From a virus, in the IMG/VR virus record IMGVR_UViG_3300042991_000896, positions 1 to 37,525 of that record: a DNA stretch of 37,525 nucleotides; one strand, 5' to 3'. Each line of letters opens with the position of its first letter. Within the stretch, counting starts at the first letter, position 1. Of this stretch, positions 9,801 to 17,597 are shown piece after piece. The notes beneath the pieces were generated by a model. The model was not told where the DNA came from. It saw only the letters and a program-made list of their open reading frames with translations, and ran no database searches. Position numbers and translations under genes: made by a program.

Positions 9801-11227
9801 ATTCGTTTTTGAGTAAATATAACGCATTTTTCCAAAGATTTGTTGACCAATTATTGTCAGCAACCATTATTTTAAAGAAAGGCGGACTGTTAATTAGGAA
9901 CAGTGTGTTTACTAAACAAAAATTTGCTTATAAAAGAGGGGTTAACTTATATTCGGGTGGAACTGTTTCTACTTTAGATATGAGGGGTATGACAATGATA
10001 CAATATCTTGGTGATGATGGTAGTGAATTCATAATTGCACAAACCATTCCACCGCCACCACCGCCACCCCCAACACTATATGTTGAAACAGTACCCGGAG
10101 TTCTTGGAAGTATTATTACTGGTGGTAAGAGTATTCTTGGTTATGAATTGCTTGATGAGTATGGAATTATGTATAAAAAACAAGCCGATAGCTTATGGTG
10201 TAAAAATTCACAATGTGGTTCATTAAGTGTTAGTCAATATAGCACCACACTCACTGGTTTGGATTGTAGCACTACATATCAATATGCGGCATTTATTAAA
10301 TCCAATATATATGGATATACTGGTAATTCAGAGTGTACAACAACACCTGCACCATCAGTTGCAATAACATTATCAACCTGTTCTGCGTTAAGTTGTGACC
10401 AAAACAGTATCGACATTACGGGTGGTATTCTGTTACCAAGTGTATGTGGATTGGCTGTTGATTACTATGGCATGCAATATAAAGCAATTGGCACTGTTGG
10501 TTCATTTAGTGAACTTGTAATAAGTCCCACCGCATTAACCGCAACTGCCGTAGGTGGTGTGAAAACGGTTACAATTTGTAGTGACCCTGAGAATGTATTT
10601 ACCATTCATAAAGACCTTTCCATGTCTTGGGTAAGCACTGAAGCACCAGAACCACCAGCACCGTTAGGGGTTTCTCATAATATTACATTTGGTCATAGTC
10701 TCGACCCAAATCCAAGGTCGGGATTGATATGTTATAGTGCTGCAACTAATATTGCCTGTGTTTGCGTCTGTCAAGATGCATATATTTCACCAACGAATGC
10801 GGTCAATCTTTGTTCATCGGGTGGTTGTGGGACTAATTATGTAGATTTAGAGGTACTATCATGTGGTGCGTTGGAATATAGTAAAGCAAGGTCGGCTGGT
10901 GAATGTTTCTTCCCAACATTTACTTGGTGTATGTGTAAGCCAGCAACTGCTGCCCCATATCCGATGTGTGCAGAGTTAACATGTAATGGTGTTGTGGTTT
11001 GCACAAAAACTGTATTATCTAAGTTTGCATGTTCATGTAGTGGTACTTGGAACAGATGTGTTGATTACAATGATTTAATTGAACTTGCAGTATGTGTAGA
11101 AGCACAACCGGGTCAAAGTAAACCAACCATATCAAGATTGTCATTGACAAGTATTGGTGCTGGTGTTGGCACATATTCAATTGGTTCTCCTATGAGTTTA
11201 ATTGCAGCGACTTGTGGTGGTTTTTAG
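6848..11227 (+). CDS. Large tail/baseplate protein: tail-protein-I-like body, Pro hinge, Cys-rich FnIII tail
   Basis: 1459 aa from a GTG start (MAKVKVVN), chosen because the late motif spacing fits and no in-frame ATG lies nearby. Residues about 325-480 resemble phage tail protein I: 'FLTPASLKTYDLTEEGKMTKLL', 'RVYGREFDELRQFIDSL', and the signature 'EIDIELWRRILLNTNYFWKSK' followed by 'GTREAIKSMFLLIGIPEP'. Beta-rich repeats with 'DVQVTMNGIAL' and 'EVKILIDGIAL' follow. An eight-proline hinge at residues 1068-1075 separates a C-terminal FnIII-like region ('YSTTLTGLDCSTTYQYAAFI'). There is no Cys in residues 1-1117, but 26 in residues 1118-1459. The likely role is a baseplate/tail component with a distal adhesive extension; the adhesive role is inference. 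Confidence 0.75.
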   Translation: MAKVKVVNTRLDSNLNGTNFNNIPSETIFSFGSFTVTSNFDGRTPIDYTNELSSFVRPVTLETMGVTDVQSQILHTYATNAVLNLDKSDLNTFVRYGSAYEFLRTTIERIILTYPGSLFMNSQLNMGGNATFFDYSANTMTNTTTLRIPVNSVVNKFGLVYNKGNQSTPDDSELKNLNLSYDKYVVWSSENPSGNSYSIIGFTGFTTTNPSILLEVSGIPFLNFTGTSDSLDFHIKPNNLVFEEFRALLNDYQKYMISERDSTNGFSFILKDPTLLDDGNIVYGDSTMLWTTGDRYNIDIDTPNYRNFLNSVLTIGSKYDAIKTDLIARFLTPASLKTYDLTEEGKMTKLLRVYGREFDELRQFIDSLVNINKVTYDKINNIPDQLIKNLARTFGWDYFSLVNENELVDTFLTIDSSERNLNEDLLPAEIDIELWRRILLNTNYFWKSKGTREAIKSMFLLIGIPEPFINITEYVYTVDGKINPNTVPLTLEELPSVSLPYDSEGYPIAPIESNSFYFQVSGDTDSGQAYMDVFRMVGFNLTPIVDNKKSWVQTGATTRIDDTTPQYYQEDSKLVLNTKEVDVALDTARGIEYDVFDYIKNTDFPANSSGYTLPFKYINISLGVTSPTTFTLPFEYNPSNIQGDLEVRFNGMLMNGAKLYTGGTSTISETFSDGTDGQYVEYIVSGNTITLNPYLGVGAVNNAYRRDVIQATYIYSATTSPVTGITVQYIVTRINPSIIGTVIPLPSNASGDVQVTMNGIALTKGTPQFTADYIPDPANPNQIIIQNPLITGYLNDENAKERFVQVAYVEVIGSTSITARSEIYRADSFNTGKLYYNSLAGKFVYKLNYKVNNANEVKILIDGIALEPLIDYSINISNPYEIFLPAGIKYGSVISAYYLVGGVDYYTPIVGDIFGLGDISQLSFLEFIELIQRRMINARNRKTIADFKGGWYPTLLNIYIQYLKRGELEPNNPLLSNGYTFENLYSFLSKYNAFFQRFVDQLLSATIILKKGGLLIRNSVFTKQKFAYKRGVNLYSGGTVSTLDMRGMTMIQYLGDDGSEFIIAQTIPPPPPPPPTLYVETVPGVLGSIITGGKSILGYELLDEYGIMYKKQADSLWCKNSQCGSLSVSQYSTTLTGLDCSTTYQYAAFIKSNIYGYTGNSECTTTPAPSVAITLSTCSALSCDQNSIDITGGILLPSVCGLAVDYYGMQYKAIGTVGSFSELVISPTALTATAVGGVKTVTICSDPENVFTIHKDLSMSWVSTEAPEPPAPLGVSHNITFGHSLDPNPRSGLICYSAATNIACVCVCQDAYISPTNAVNLCSSGGCGTNYVDLEVLSCGALEYSKARSAGECFFPTFTWCMCKPATAAPYPMCAELTCNGVVVCTKTVLSKFACSCSGTWNRCVDYNDLIELAVCVEAQPGQSKPTISRLSLTSIGAGVGTYSIGSPMSLIAATCGGF

Positions 11228-11241
11228 TTTAAAAATAAAAT

Positions 11242-11249
11242 GTATTTAT
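11242..11249 (+). promoter_or_regulatory. GTATTTAT late-promoter-like motif (FnIII gene)
   Basis: GTATTTAT followed by A in the 41-nt gap between two tail genes, 19 nt before ATG 11269. No terminator precedes it. Confidence 0.65.
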
Positions 11250-11268
11250 AAAATAGAAGTTTAACAAA

Positions 11269-12261
11269 ATGCAATTATTTCCAAATTATTCAGCATGTAC
11301 TTGGTGCACAACAACATTAAGCACAGGACCTGTTCTTGGTGGTGCATATGTTTGTAACATTACCAGTTTATCGGCAAGTACTGTTTATCAATATAGGGCA
11401 TATGCTGTTATTGATGATGTACCATATTATGGAAATATATTAAGCGGTTGCACAACTGCTACACCGTCAGGCATTCCATTGGTTTGTACAGGACCTATTT
11501 TACCTGCAAGTATCTCTCCCACAAGCATGTTAATTGAATGTAATGAAATGTGCGATGATTGTGGCGCACCAATTGCTGAATATGGGGCACTTTATACACA
11601 AATTTCTCTATACGGAACACCCACAACGCTATGTTATCAAAATTACCCTGCACATGTCTGCAAATCTTCAATTTGTGGTACTGTTAATGATGGTTGTAAT
11701 TATTTCACAATACTTACTGGACTTACACCAAATACTATGACATATTATAGAGCGTTTGCGAAAAATGTTAATGGTAGCGGATATGGTGATATTTGTACTC
11801 AAATAACTGCTCCCCCACCAGTAATTGCAGTTACAGCGTGCATTTGTGTTACAAGTACTTGGTATAATGAAGAACAAGGATATATTTGTTTAGACCCACC
11901 ATTAGCTTCTGGACAATGGGCACAGTTATCAATTGATTATAATCAAATAAATTGTGGTGTCACATATACGGATGTTGCACGAATTAGAATATATTGTAAA
12001 CCAGATGGCGTAGCGTATTTCAGTGAAATTACAACAGCAATAGACCCAGACTATTACATGTGCACAGATGTTAGTAGATTTTGTGGATATGGTGGTGGAC
12101 AATTCATGATTAATTGTGGAGATGAAATTTGTTTCTCAAATCAAGTTGAATATGCCATTGGTTCATGTAGTTCATTCTGTATTCACCCATATGATAGCAG
12201 TCCAGATATAAGCATATCAGCACATCCAGATTATTGTGAAAGTTGTGTGGTTATTACTTAA
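11269..12261 (+). CDS. Cys-rich FnIII-like tail protein, 330 aa
   Basis: Two FnIII-like modules can be seen by their C-terminal halves: 'ITSLSASTVYQYRAYAVID' near residue 40 and 'FTILTGLTPNTMTYYRAFAK' near residue 155, the pattern L-T-x-L-x-x-x-T-x-Y-x-x-R-A-[YF]-A common in Bacteroidota surface proteins. A third beta domain with 'DVARIRIYCKPDG' follows. I count about 26 Cys in 330 residues, several paired as C-x-x-C or C-x-C (CTWC, CDDC, CIC). There is no signal peptide, so this is not a secreted host protein. The domain match with the C-terminus of the preceding 1459-aa protein and the shared late promoter type suggest a partner tail-fibre or adhesin subunit. The N-terminus begins mid-way through a FnIII-like unit. 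Confidence 0.65.
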   Translation: MQLFPNYSACTWCTTTLSTGPVLGGAYVCNITSLSASTVYQYRAYAVIDDVPYYGNILSGCTTATPSGIPLVCTGPILPASISPTSMLIECNEMCDDCGAPIAEYGALYTQISLYGTPTTLCYQNYPAHVCKSSICGTVNDGCNYFTILTGLTPNTMTYYRAFAKNVNGSGYGDICTQITAPPPVIAVTACICVTSTWYNEEQGYICLDPPLASGQWAQLSIDYNQINCGVTYTDVARIRIYCKPDGVAYFSEITTAIDPDYYMCTDVSRFCGYGGGQFMINCGDEICFSNQVEYAIGSCSSFCIHPYDSSPDISISAHPDYCESCVVIT

Positions 12262-12281
12262 CATTAAAAATAAAATTAATT

Positions 12282-12289
12282 GTATTTAT
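12282..12289 (+). promoter_or_regulatory. GTATTTAT late-promoter-like motif (561-aa gene)
   Basis: GTATTTAT followed by G, 15 nt before ATG 12305, in a 43-nt intergenic gap. Confidence 0.65.
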
Positions 12290-12304
12290 GTTTAAAGAAT
12301 AAAA

Positions 12305-13990
12305 ATGGCATTTATTGAAAAGAAAGACCCAGTTGTTATCAATATAAAGTTAACTTCAAAAGGAAGAGAACTTTTATCGCAAGGAAATTTGGATTTCAAG
12401 TATTTTGCCATTGGCGATAGTGAGATTGATTATAATTTTGTTTCAGAAGTACAAATAACAGATTCTGAATTCACCGCATATAATTTAGGCATATTAAGAC
12501 CAGCAGATAAGAATCCCCAAATTTTATCTTTCATTACGAAAACATTATCTGGCGACCCTTATAATACAATATCAAATGTACCATCGTCACCATATGTGGT
12601 TGAAAACACCGCAGATTCTATTGGGTTCTTTACGAACATAACAAGTTCTGGTTCGACATTTATCACCGATAGTAATCACGTTAAACAACCTGATGCAATG
12701 GTTAATGTGGGTAATATTAGTGGTGACACAAAATTAACATTATTGAAAGCACCAACATATGGTACAAGCAGTGCAGAACCACAAGTTGGAGATTTATTGT
12801 TGATTAAGTGGACATATGGTTTTGATACAACTGGTCACACTATTCAGAAAACATATCCAGTGCCATATTTATTCTACAAAATTACGAATATTATTGGTGG
12901 TGGCACATTAAGTAGTGGCGCAATGACAATACTTGTTGATAGAGAATTACCTAATTTTACTGGCATGACTGTAAGCGGCATATATGCGGGAGCATTAGTG
13001 TACTATAATTTCATTAGTTTTAGTGGTGATACTGCTTTCAATATGTCATCAACGGATTATCTTGATGAAAGCGTATTATCGTTTTTGGAAAACAGTCAAT
13101 GTCCCACAATAGTGTTTCCATTTTGGAACATGTCTATCGTATTCACTGAAGAAATTGCTGGTGTTACCCCAGAAAAGCTAAAATATACACAATTTGACAG
13201 TAGAATATATGGTGGTTTTGTATCGTATATCCAAAATCAAGCACCAATATATAAAAAATTGGGCATAATTCATTATACCAATTCATCTCCTGCTAACGTA
13301 TATGCCGAAGGGTTTTATCTAAACACCCCAAGGCTTACGATTCCAACAATAATGTGGCATAAATCAACAAACGCTACAATGGGTATTACATTGGTTGCGA
13401 CAGGTGATTCAAAATTATTGGTGAGTAGTGATACTGGTATAACCTCACTTAACACAGAATATTATGATTTGGCAGATGAAAATGGCAATATTGTTGGTAA
13501 AGTATTTACAGAATTAAAAATATTTGTGATTGAAGACCAAGAATTGCTATTTGCGATGTCATATAAATCAAACAGAAATTGGACGCTTCCAAATTATTAT
13601 GCGGGTACAAGTGTACTACCCGATTGTCCTACAATGACACCTGTGGTTATGTGGAAACCAATTGATGTTTCCACACCGACATTAACTGTTGTGAGTAGAG
13701 AATATTGTCATTCAACATCTGGTGGATGGGTAGCAATTCCAAATTTAAATGAAACGTTTACGTTGGTTGGTGGTATATGTAACACTGGATATAAAATTGG
13801 TATTTGTAATAGTGCTGCTGGTTTCCCGGCTAATGCAGTAGTTGGGGCATATAATATTTCAGATGATAGCTCAATTACAGTATGTGCACCAGTATTTATA
13901 GCACCAAGTACATGTGGTAGCATCACTATAACAAATATTGACCCTAATGGTACTTTTGATGATTATTATTTTAAAGGCACGGCAAGTTAA
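12305..13990 (+). CDS. Tail structural protein, 561 aa, with Cys-containing C-terminal domain
   Basis: The N-terminus is distinctive: 'VVINIKLTSKGRELLSQG' then 'FKYFAIGDSEIDYNF', a pattern I know from unknown tail-module proteins of large myophages (LTs-GR-LLS-G, then aiGDSEIdY). A long beta-rich body follows. The last 110 residues form a separate-looking domain with six of the eight Cys that I count ('EYCHSTSGGW', 'GGICNTGYKIGICNSA', 'APSTCGSITI'), echoing the Cys enrichment of neighbouring tail proteins. It is followed 11 nt later by the next structural gene, without its own strong promoter apart from a motif copy inside this gene (13892-13899). Confidence 0.65.
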   Translation: MAFIEKKDPVVINIKLTSKGRELLSQGNLDFKYFAIGDSEIDYNFVSEVQITDSEFTAYNLGILRPADKNPQILSFITKTLSGDPYNTISNVPSSPYVVENTADSIGFFTNITSSGSTFITDSNHVKQPDAMVNVGNISGDTKLTLLKAPTYGTSSAEPQVGDLLLIKWTYGFDTTGHTIQKTYPVPYLFYKITNIIGGGTLSSGAMTILVDRELPNFTGMTVSGIYAGALVYYNFISFSGDTAFNMSSTDYLDESVLSFLENSQCPTIVFPFWNMSIVFTEEIAGVTPEKLKYTQFDSRIYGGFVSYIQNQAPIYKKLGIIHYTNSSPANVYAEGFYLNTPRLTIPTIMWHKSTNATMGITLVATGDSKLLVSSDTGITSLNTEYYDLADENGNIVGKVFTELKIFVIEDQELLFAMSYKSNRNWTLPNYYAGTSVLPDCPTMTPVVMWKPIDVSTPTLTVVSREYCHSTSGGWVAIPNLNETFTLVGGICNTGYKIGICNSAAGFPANAVVGAYNISDDSSITVCAPVFIAPSTCGSITITNIDPNGTFDDYYFKGTAS

Positions 13991-14001
13991 ATAAACTAAA
14001 A

Positions 14002-14730
14002 ATGAACGGTAATACATTTTTTATATCATATTTATTAAAATCATTGAGTGGTTATTCACAATCAATCCATTGTAACTATATTGATAGAATAGAATTAAAT
14101 GATGTTAGCCCTCTCATTGAAACAATTAGAATGGGTTTCTCTGAAGCTACGGATTTTAAATTTCTAAACGGCAGTACTGGTACAACAACTGGTTATTCAG
14201 CACATAAATTATATGCTTTGGTTCAGTTAGTTCAATATACTGATGTTGACGATTTATCTGAAGTTAAACCAGACCCGGCATTGTGGAAATTGTTTGATTT
14301 GACAAGTCAAATTGTTGGACATACTGCAGGTCAATTAATATCACCAGCAAATATGATTGGTGTAGTGTTTGAAATACCGTTGCTTGGATATTATGGTACA
14401 GGATTCACCACATATAATTTAGATTATTTAGCTTATCCAATTCCAATTGAAACGGATAAGTTATGTTTCGGTGATGAAGTTTATTTTTTTGGTAATGTTG
14501 AAACAGATATTGAAGCGATTGCATACACGAGTGACTTATCAATTAACCTATTGCTTAATGAATTTAATTCAACAACAAATCCTACTTGGGATGGGGTATC
14601 ATCTGTTGCAATATCAGAGATTGGAATTTATGATGAAAACAAAAACTTAGTGGCTATCGGCAAATTGAACAATCCAATTATTAAGGATTCAACAATTTCC
14701 AGAACAGTATCATTTGCAATAGATTTTTAA
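14002..14730 (+). CDS. Hypothetical tail structural protein, 242 aa
   Basis: ATG 14002 follows the previous stop by 11 nt. The protein starts MNGNTFFISYLLKSLSG, is beta-rich and Gly/Tyr-rich in the middle, and ends with 'AISEIGIYDENKNLVAIGKLN', a strand-turn-strand motif seen in tail-fibre N-terminal or baseplate attachment domains (xIGIYDxNxxLVAxG). That resemblance suggests a tail-fibre connector or fibre-network protein; the call is tentative. Last gene of the tail block. Confidence 0.6.
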   Translation: MNGNTFFISYLLKSLSGYSQSIHCNYIDRIELNDVSPLIETIRMGFSEATDFKFLNGSTGTTTGYSAHKLYALVQLVQYTDVDDLSEVKPDPALWKLFDLTSQIVGHTAGQLISPANMIGVVFEIPLLGYYGTGFTTYNLDYLAYPIPIETDKLCFGDEVYFFGNVETDIEAIAYTSDLSINLLLNEFNSTTNPTWDGVSSVAISEIGIYDENKNLVAIGKLNNPIIKDSTISRTVSFAIDF

Positions 14731-14777
14731 TTTTCACACAAAAAAATCCCAAATCTATAATTTTTTATAAATTCTTA

Positions 14778-14785
14778 GTATTTAT
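14778..14785 (+). promoter_or_regulatory. GTATTTAT late-promoter-like motif (RHH-RuvC operon)
   Basis: GTATTTAT followed by T, 22 nt before ATG 14808. It puts the RHH and resolvase genes in the late class. Confidence 0.6.
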
Positions 14786-14807
14786 TATAAATTATGAAAT
14801 AAAATTT

Positions 14808-15059
14808 ATGATACATATGAAAGAATTAATCACAGTTAATGGAACAAAGCCAAAATCTATTATTATTGATGGTGATTTGCACAGTAAATTTAAGATGTTG
14901 TGCAAGGGAAAAAACTTAAAAATTGGCGGTGTAATTGAAGACCTTATCAGAGCGTACTTACGTGACCCTAATGGAATACAGCGAGTAATTAATGTGGTTA
15001 GGTGTGAAATTGATGAGGAAGCACAAAGAAAATATATCACCGAAGCACTTAAAAAATAA
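14808..15059 (+). CDS. Small ribbon-helix-helix-like DNA-binding protein, 83 aa
   Basis: The layout is a short strand 'KPKSIIIDGDLHSKFKMLC' followed by two helices 'KGKNLKIGGVIEDLIRAYL', matching the Arc/CopG ribbon-helix-helix fold: a strand for the DNA major groove, a D-x-x-H-x-K-F-K helix, a turn with G/N-L-K-I-G, and a second helix. Such proteins act as dimers, often as repressors or transcription accessory factors. A second in-frame ATG at 14817 is possible (MKELITV). The stop is 3 nt before the resolvase ATG, so the two are co-expressed. Its target is unknown; autoregulation of the late motif just upstream would be plausible but is not shown. Confidence 0.6.
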   Translation: MIHMKELITVNGTKPKSIIIDGDLHSKFKMLCKGKNLKIGGVIEDLIRAYLRDPNGIQRVINVVRCEIDEEAQRKYITEALKK

Positions 15060-15062
15060 TTT

Positions 15063-15677
15063 ATGGAAAAATATGTTTGGTCATTGGATATCAGTACCAC
15101 CAATATTGGTTTTGCTTTATGGGATTCGAATGGAAAGCTGATTGAACTTAAACATCTTGAACTTAAAACTGACAAGAACGTTCCTGTCGATGATAGGGAT
15201 ATTCATAAAGCCGAAATATTTAGAAACTACATCGCTGATTACAGGGAACACATATTCGATGAATTGAATGGTGTTATTGAGCATATCGTTGTTGAAGAAC
15301 CATTGGGTGGCAGCAATAATGCAAACACCGTGTCGTTGTTATATGGGTTCAATGGTATATGTAGATATATCCTTTATACTGTATTCGGTAAATATCCGAT
15401 TAAGATATCGGTTTACGATTCTCGTAAATTGTTTTGCAGTGAATTAGTAAGGGTATCTTACAAGAAAACAGGCGAAAAAGTTGAAACCCTAACCTTCCCG
15501 GAAAAATATAAAAAAGAAAAAAAGTTGTATATCTGGGAAAAAGTTTGTAAATTAGAACCGCAAATTGAATGGTTTTACAAGAAGGACAGTAAAGAGCCAA
15601 AAGACATGTGCTTTGATATGTCCGATAGTTATGCGGTTGGATTTGCAGGACTAAAGAGGTTAGGAATTGTTAAATGA
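15063..15677 (+). CDS. RuvC-like Holliday-junction resolvase
   Basis: 204 aa with RNase H fold motifs in the RuvC order: strand 1 'VWSLDISTTNIGFAL' with catalytic Asp9; 'HIVVEEPLGG' with Glu78/Glu79 after a central strand; and C-terminal 'DMCFDMSDSYAVGF' supplying Asp185 and Asp188. These acidic residues bind two metal ions and cut four-way or branched DNA. In a T4-like cycle a resolvase removes branches before packaging, doing the job of endonuclease VII, which fits its late-type promoter. Its stop overlaps the next ATG (AAATGA, 4 nt). The middle of the protein (residues about 130-165) is Lys-rich. The RuvC-type call is good; exact substrate is inferred. Confidence 0.75.
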   Translation: MEKYVWSLDISTTNIGFALWDSNGKLIELKHLELKTDKNVPVDDRDIHKAEIFRNYIADYREHIFDELNGVIEHIVVEEPLGGSNNANTVSLLYGFNGICRYILYTVFGKYPIKISVYDSRKLFCSELVRVSYKKTGEKVETLTFPEKYKKEKKLYIWEKVCKLEPQIEWFYKKDSKEPKDMCFDMSDSYAVGFAGLKRLGIVK

Positions 15678-15981
15678 AAGAAGCATATTTAATTCAGTCG
15701 TTAGAGGATAGTTATTATAAAATCGGAGTATCCAAACATCCGAAGAAAAGATTAAAACAGTTACGGACAGGTAATTCATCAGAATTAAAGCTGGTCGAAT
15801 CATACCCGTCTGATTTGCACATCAAATCGAAAAAACGTTACAGCGTAGATATTCTCATCTTCAAAAAGAGGGGGAGTGGCTTGATATGGGCATTACCAAT
15901 GAAGTATCGTTTCTTAAAGAATGCCAGAAAATCGAGGAAACATTAATATTTCTTAAAAAAAATAGTAGTGTATTTATATAA
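15674..15981 (+). pseudogene. GIY-YIG/T5orf172-type nuclease gene, broken by a one-base frameshift
   Basis: The frame from ATG 15674 starts as a good GIY-YIG-like (T5orf172/Mug113) domain: 'AYLIQSLEDSYYKIGVSKHP' then 'KKRLKQLRTGNSSELKLVES'. After codon 47 (about 15814) it turns into unrelated basic sequence and stops at 15946. The other half of the family is found in the -1 frame from 15814: 'FAHQIEKTLQRRYSHLQKEG' followed by 'EWLDMGITNEVSFLKECQKI', ending at TAA 15979-15981. The joined product (PSD then FAHQIEKTL) matches the expected family order including the GEW motif. A single missing T in the run at 15814-15816 would explain this. Either a real inactivating deletion, a homopolymer sequencing error, or less likely a programmed shift. 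Confidence 0.75.
15970..15977 (+). promoter_or_regulatory. GTATTTAT motif at the end of the GIY-YIG gene
   Basis: GTATTTAT followed by A, overlapping the last codons of the frame-corrected GIY-YIG gene. It is 80 nt before the next ATG (16058), farther than the 14-22 nt usual here, so its function is less certain. Confidence 0.4.
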
Positions 15982-15985
15982 AACC

Positions 15986-16016
15986 TTGACAATTTGGTTT
16001 ATTTGTTTTAAGTTTG
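15986..16016 (+). promoter_or_regulatory. Bacteroidota-type promoter for the HTH-phosphoesterase gene
   Basis: TTG (15986-15988), 20-nt spacer, TAAGTTTG (16009-16016), an exact match to the TAnnTTTG -7 consensus of Bacteroidota housekeeping promoters. The -7 element ends 41 nt before ATG 16058. Confidence 0.6.
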
Positions 16017-16057
16017 ACAAAAATTTCGAAATAAATTTTATTTAATTTATATTAATC

Positions 16058-17596
16058 ATGGCATCGGAACGAATTAAAAAAGCAGTAGAAATAATCAAAT
16101 ATGCAATCAAAAATCAAATATCGGTTAAAGAGGCATCCGTCAGATGTGGATGCTCTGATACGTATGTGAAGAACACAAAAGCAGTTGTCTATGAAAAATA
16201 CGACAATGGCGAAATTGGTGACGAAGATTTTACAGTCTTTGACACAGCTTACAAAAATTACACAACCAACAGAGGCGTTGTGGCGAAAGCCGAAGACACG
16301 AAAGTAGATGAATCGGATAAACCCACAGACCTTCCCCCAGCAGTAAACGGTAATGAGAAATTAAATTTCGAACAGTTTGGTAACAAAGCAACCGTTAATT
16401 TTTTCACTGATGATAAACCCAAAACACCAGACCCAAATGAACCAAAACCAAATGAAACAATGTTGGAAAATTTAGCAACTGGTGAAGAAAGCTACCCTAA
16501 AAATCACATAAAAACACTTGATGAACTTCTTGACTATCTTAATGTAGATAGAGAAATCTGGAAAGTTGAAAGAACACGTCTTAATAAATGGGATGTTACA
16601 AGCTGGCAAGATGGTTATGCCAGAACAATTCAGAATTTTCAAGTAAGAGCAGACCTTATCAGGGATATCCAAGTGGTTAAAGAAAAACTTGCTGGTGAGA
16701 TTTTCATTAATATGATTAAAAACTATCAGCCACCTGTCTTTATGATGGATTACAATGATGTTCCACAAACCGATGAAAACAATCTTCTCGAAATATCAAT
16801 ATTTGACTTACACATGGGTAAGTTAGCGTGGGGTGGTGAAACCGGAGAAAATTACGATACAAAAATCGCTCGTGCAAGATTCTTAGAATCAATTGAAAAA
16901 CTTCTCCATAGGGCAAGTGGGTTTGATTATTCACACATATTATTCCCTGTTGGAAACGACTTCTTCAATAGCGATACCATATTCAATACCACCACGCAGG
17001 GTACTCAGCAAGACGAAGACTTGCGTTGGCAGAAAACATTTAATGTAGGTACAAGACTTCTTGTTGATGCAATAAATATGTTGAAACAGTCTGGTAGAGC
17101 TGTTGATGTTATTGTCATCCCCGGTAATCATGATTTCGAACGCAGTTATTACATGGGTAAATTCCTTGAAGCTTGGTTTAACCATGACCCTGCTGTGAAC
17201 ATCAATAATGGCGCATCGCCAAGAAAATATTATCGTTTTGGTAAAGTATTGCTTGGTTTTACTCATGGTAGTGAAGAAAAAGAAAGTTCACTTCCACTTC
17301 TTATGGCAACCGACATCGAATCAAAGCCAATGTGGAGTGAAACAATTTATCATGAATGGCATTTGGGACATATTCATAGAAAAAGAAATGTAAGTTACAG
17401 GGTTACTGATAGTAAAGAAAGAACATTAAATGAAGATTTGGGTGTTACCGTCAGGTATCTTTCAAGTCTCACAGGTACAGAAGAATGGCATCATAAGAAA
17501 GGATTTGTCGGTGCAATTAAAGCAGCAGATGCATTTATTTGGAACGATGAACTTGGACTTGTTGCCCATCTGAATTCAAACTTAATAATACAATAA
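16058..17596 (+). CDS. Metallophosphoesterase with N-terminal helix-turn-helix
   Basis: 512 aa. Residues 5-45 look like a helix-turn-helix ('ISVKEASVRCGCSDTYVKNT'). A Pro/Asn-rich linker (about 90-145) follows. From residue 245 the calcineurin-like phosphoesterase motifs appear in order: 'DLHMGK' (Asp250, His252), 'GND' (299-301), 'GNHDF' (356-360), 'THG' (His403) and 'GHIH' (437-440), so all expected metal ligands are present. Related phage proteins are annotated as DNA repair exonuclease-like. It is distinct from the Mre11 domain encoded at 20 kb, giving two phosphoesterases in one region. The HTH suggests DNA targeting. Its host-type promoter suggests early or middle expression. Substrate unknown. 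Confidence 0.78.
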   Translation: MASERIKKAVEIIKYAIKNQISVKEASVRCGCSDTYVKNTKAVVYEKYDNGEIGDEDFTVFDTAYKNYTTNRGVVAKAEDTKVDESDKPTDLPPAVNGNEKLNFEQFGNKATVNFFTDDKPKTPDPNEPKPNETMLENLATGEESYPKNHIKTLDELLDYLNVDREIWKVERTRLNKWDVTSWQDGYARTIQNFQVRADLIRDIQVVKEKLAGEIFINMIKNYQPPVFMMDYNDVPQTDENNLLEISIFDLHMGKLAWGGETGENYDTKIARARFLESIEKLLHRASGFDYSHILFPVGNDFFNSDTIFNTTTQGTQQDEDLRWQKTFNVGTRLLVDAINMLKQSGRAVDVIVIPGNHDFERSYYMGKFLEAWFNHDPAVNINNGASPRKYYRFGKVLLGFTHGSEEKESSLPLLMATDIESKPMWSETIYHEWHLGHIHRKRNVSYRVTDSKERTLNEDLGVTVRYLSSLTGTEEWHHKKGFVGAIKAADAFIWNDELGLVAHLNSNLIIQ

Positions 17597-17597
17597 A

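Noticed and set aside
13892-13899. GTATTTAT inside the 561-aa tail gene
   Set aside because: In coding sequence, 102 nt before ATG 14002. It could drive the next gene but the spacing does not fit the family.
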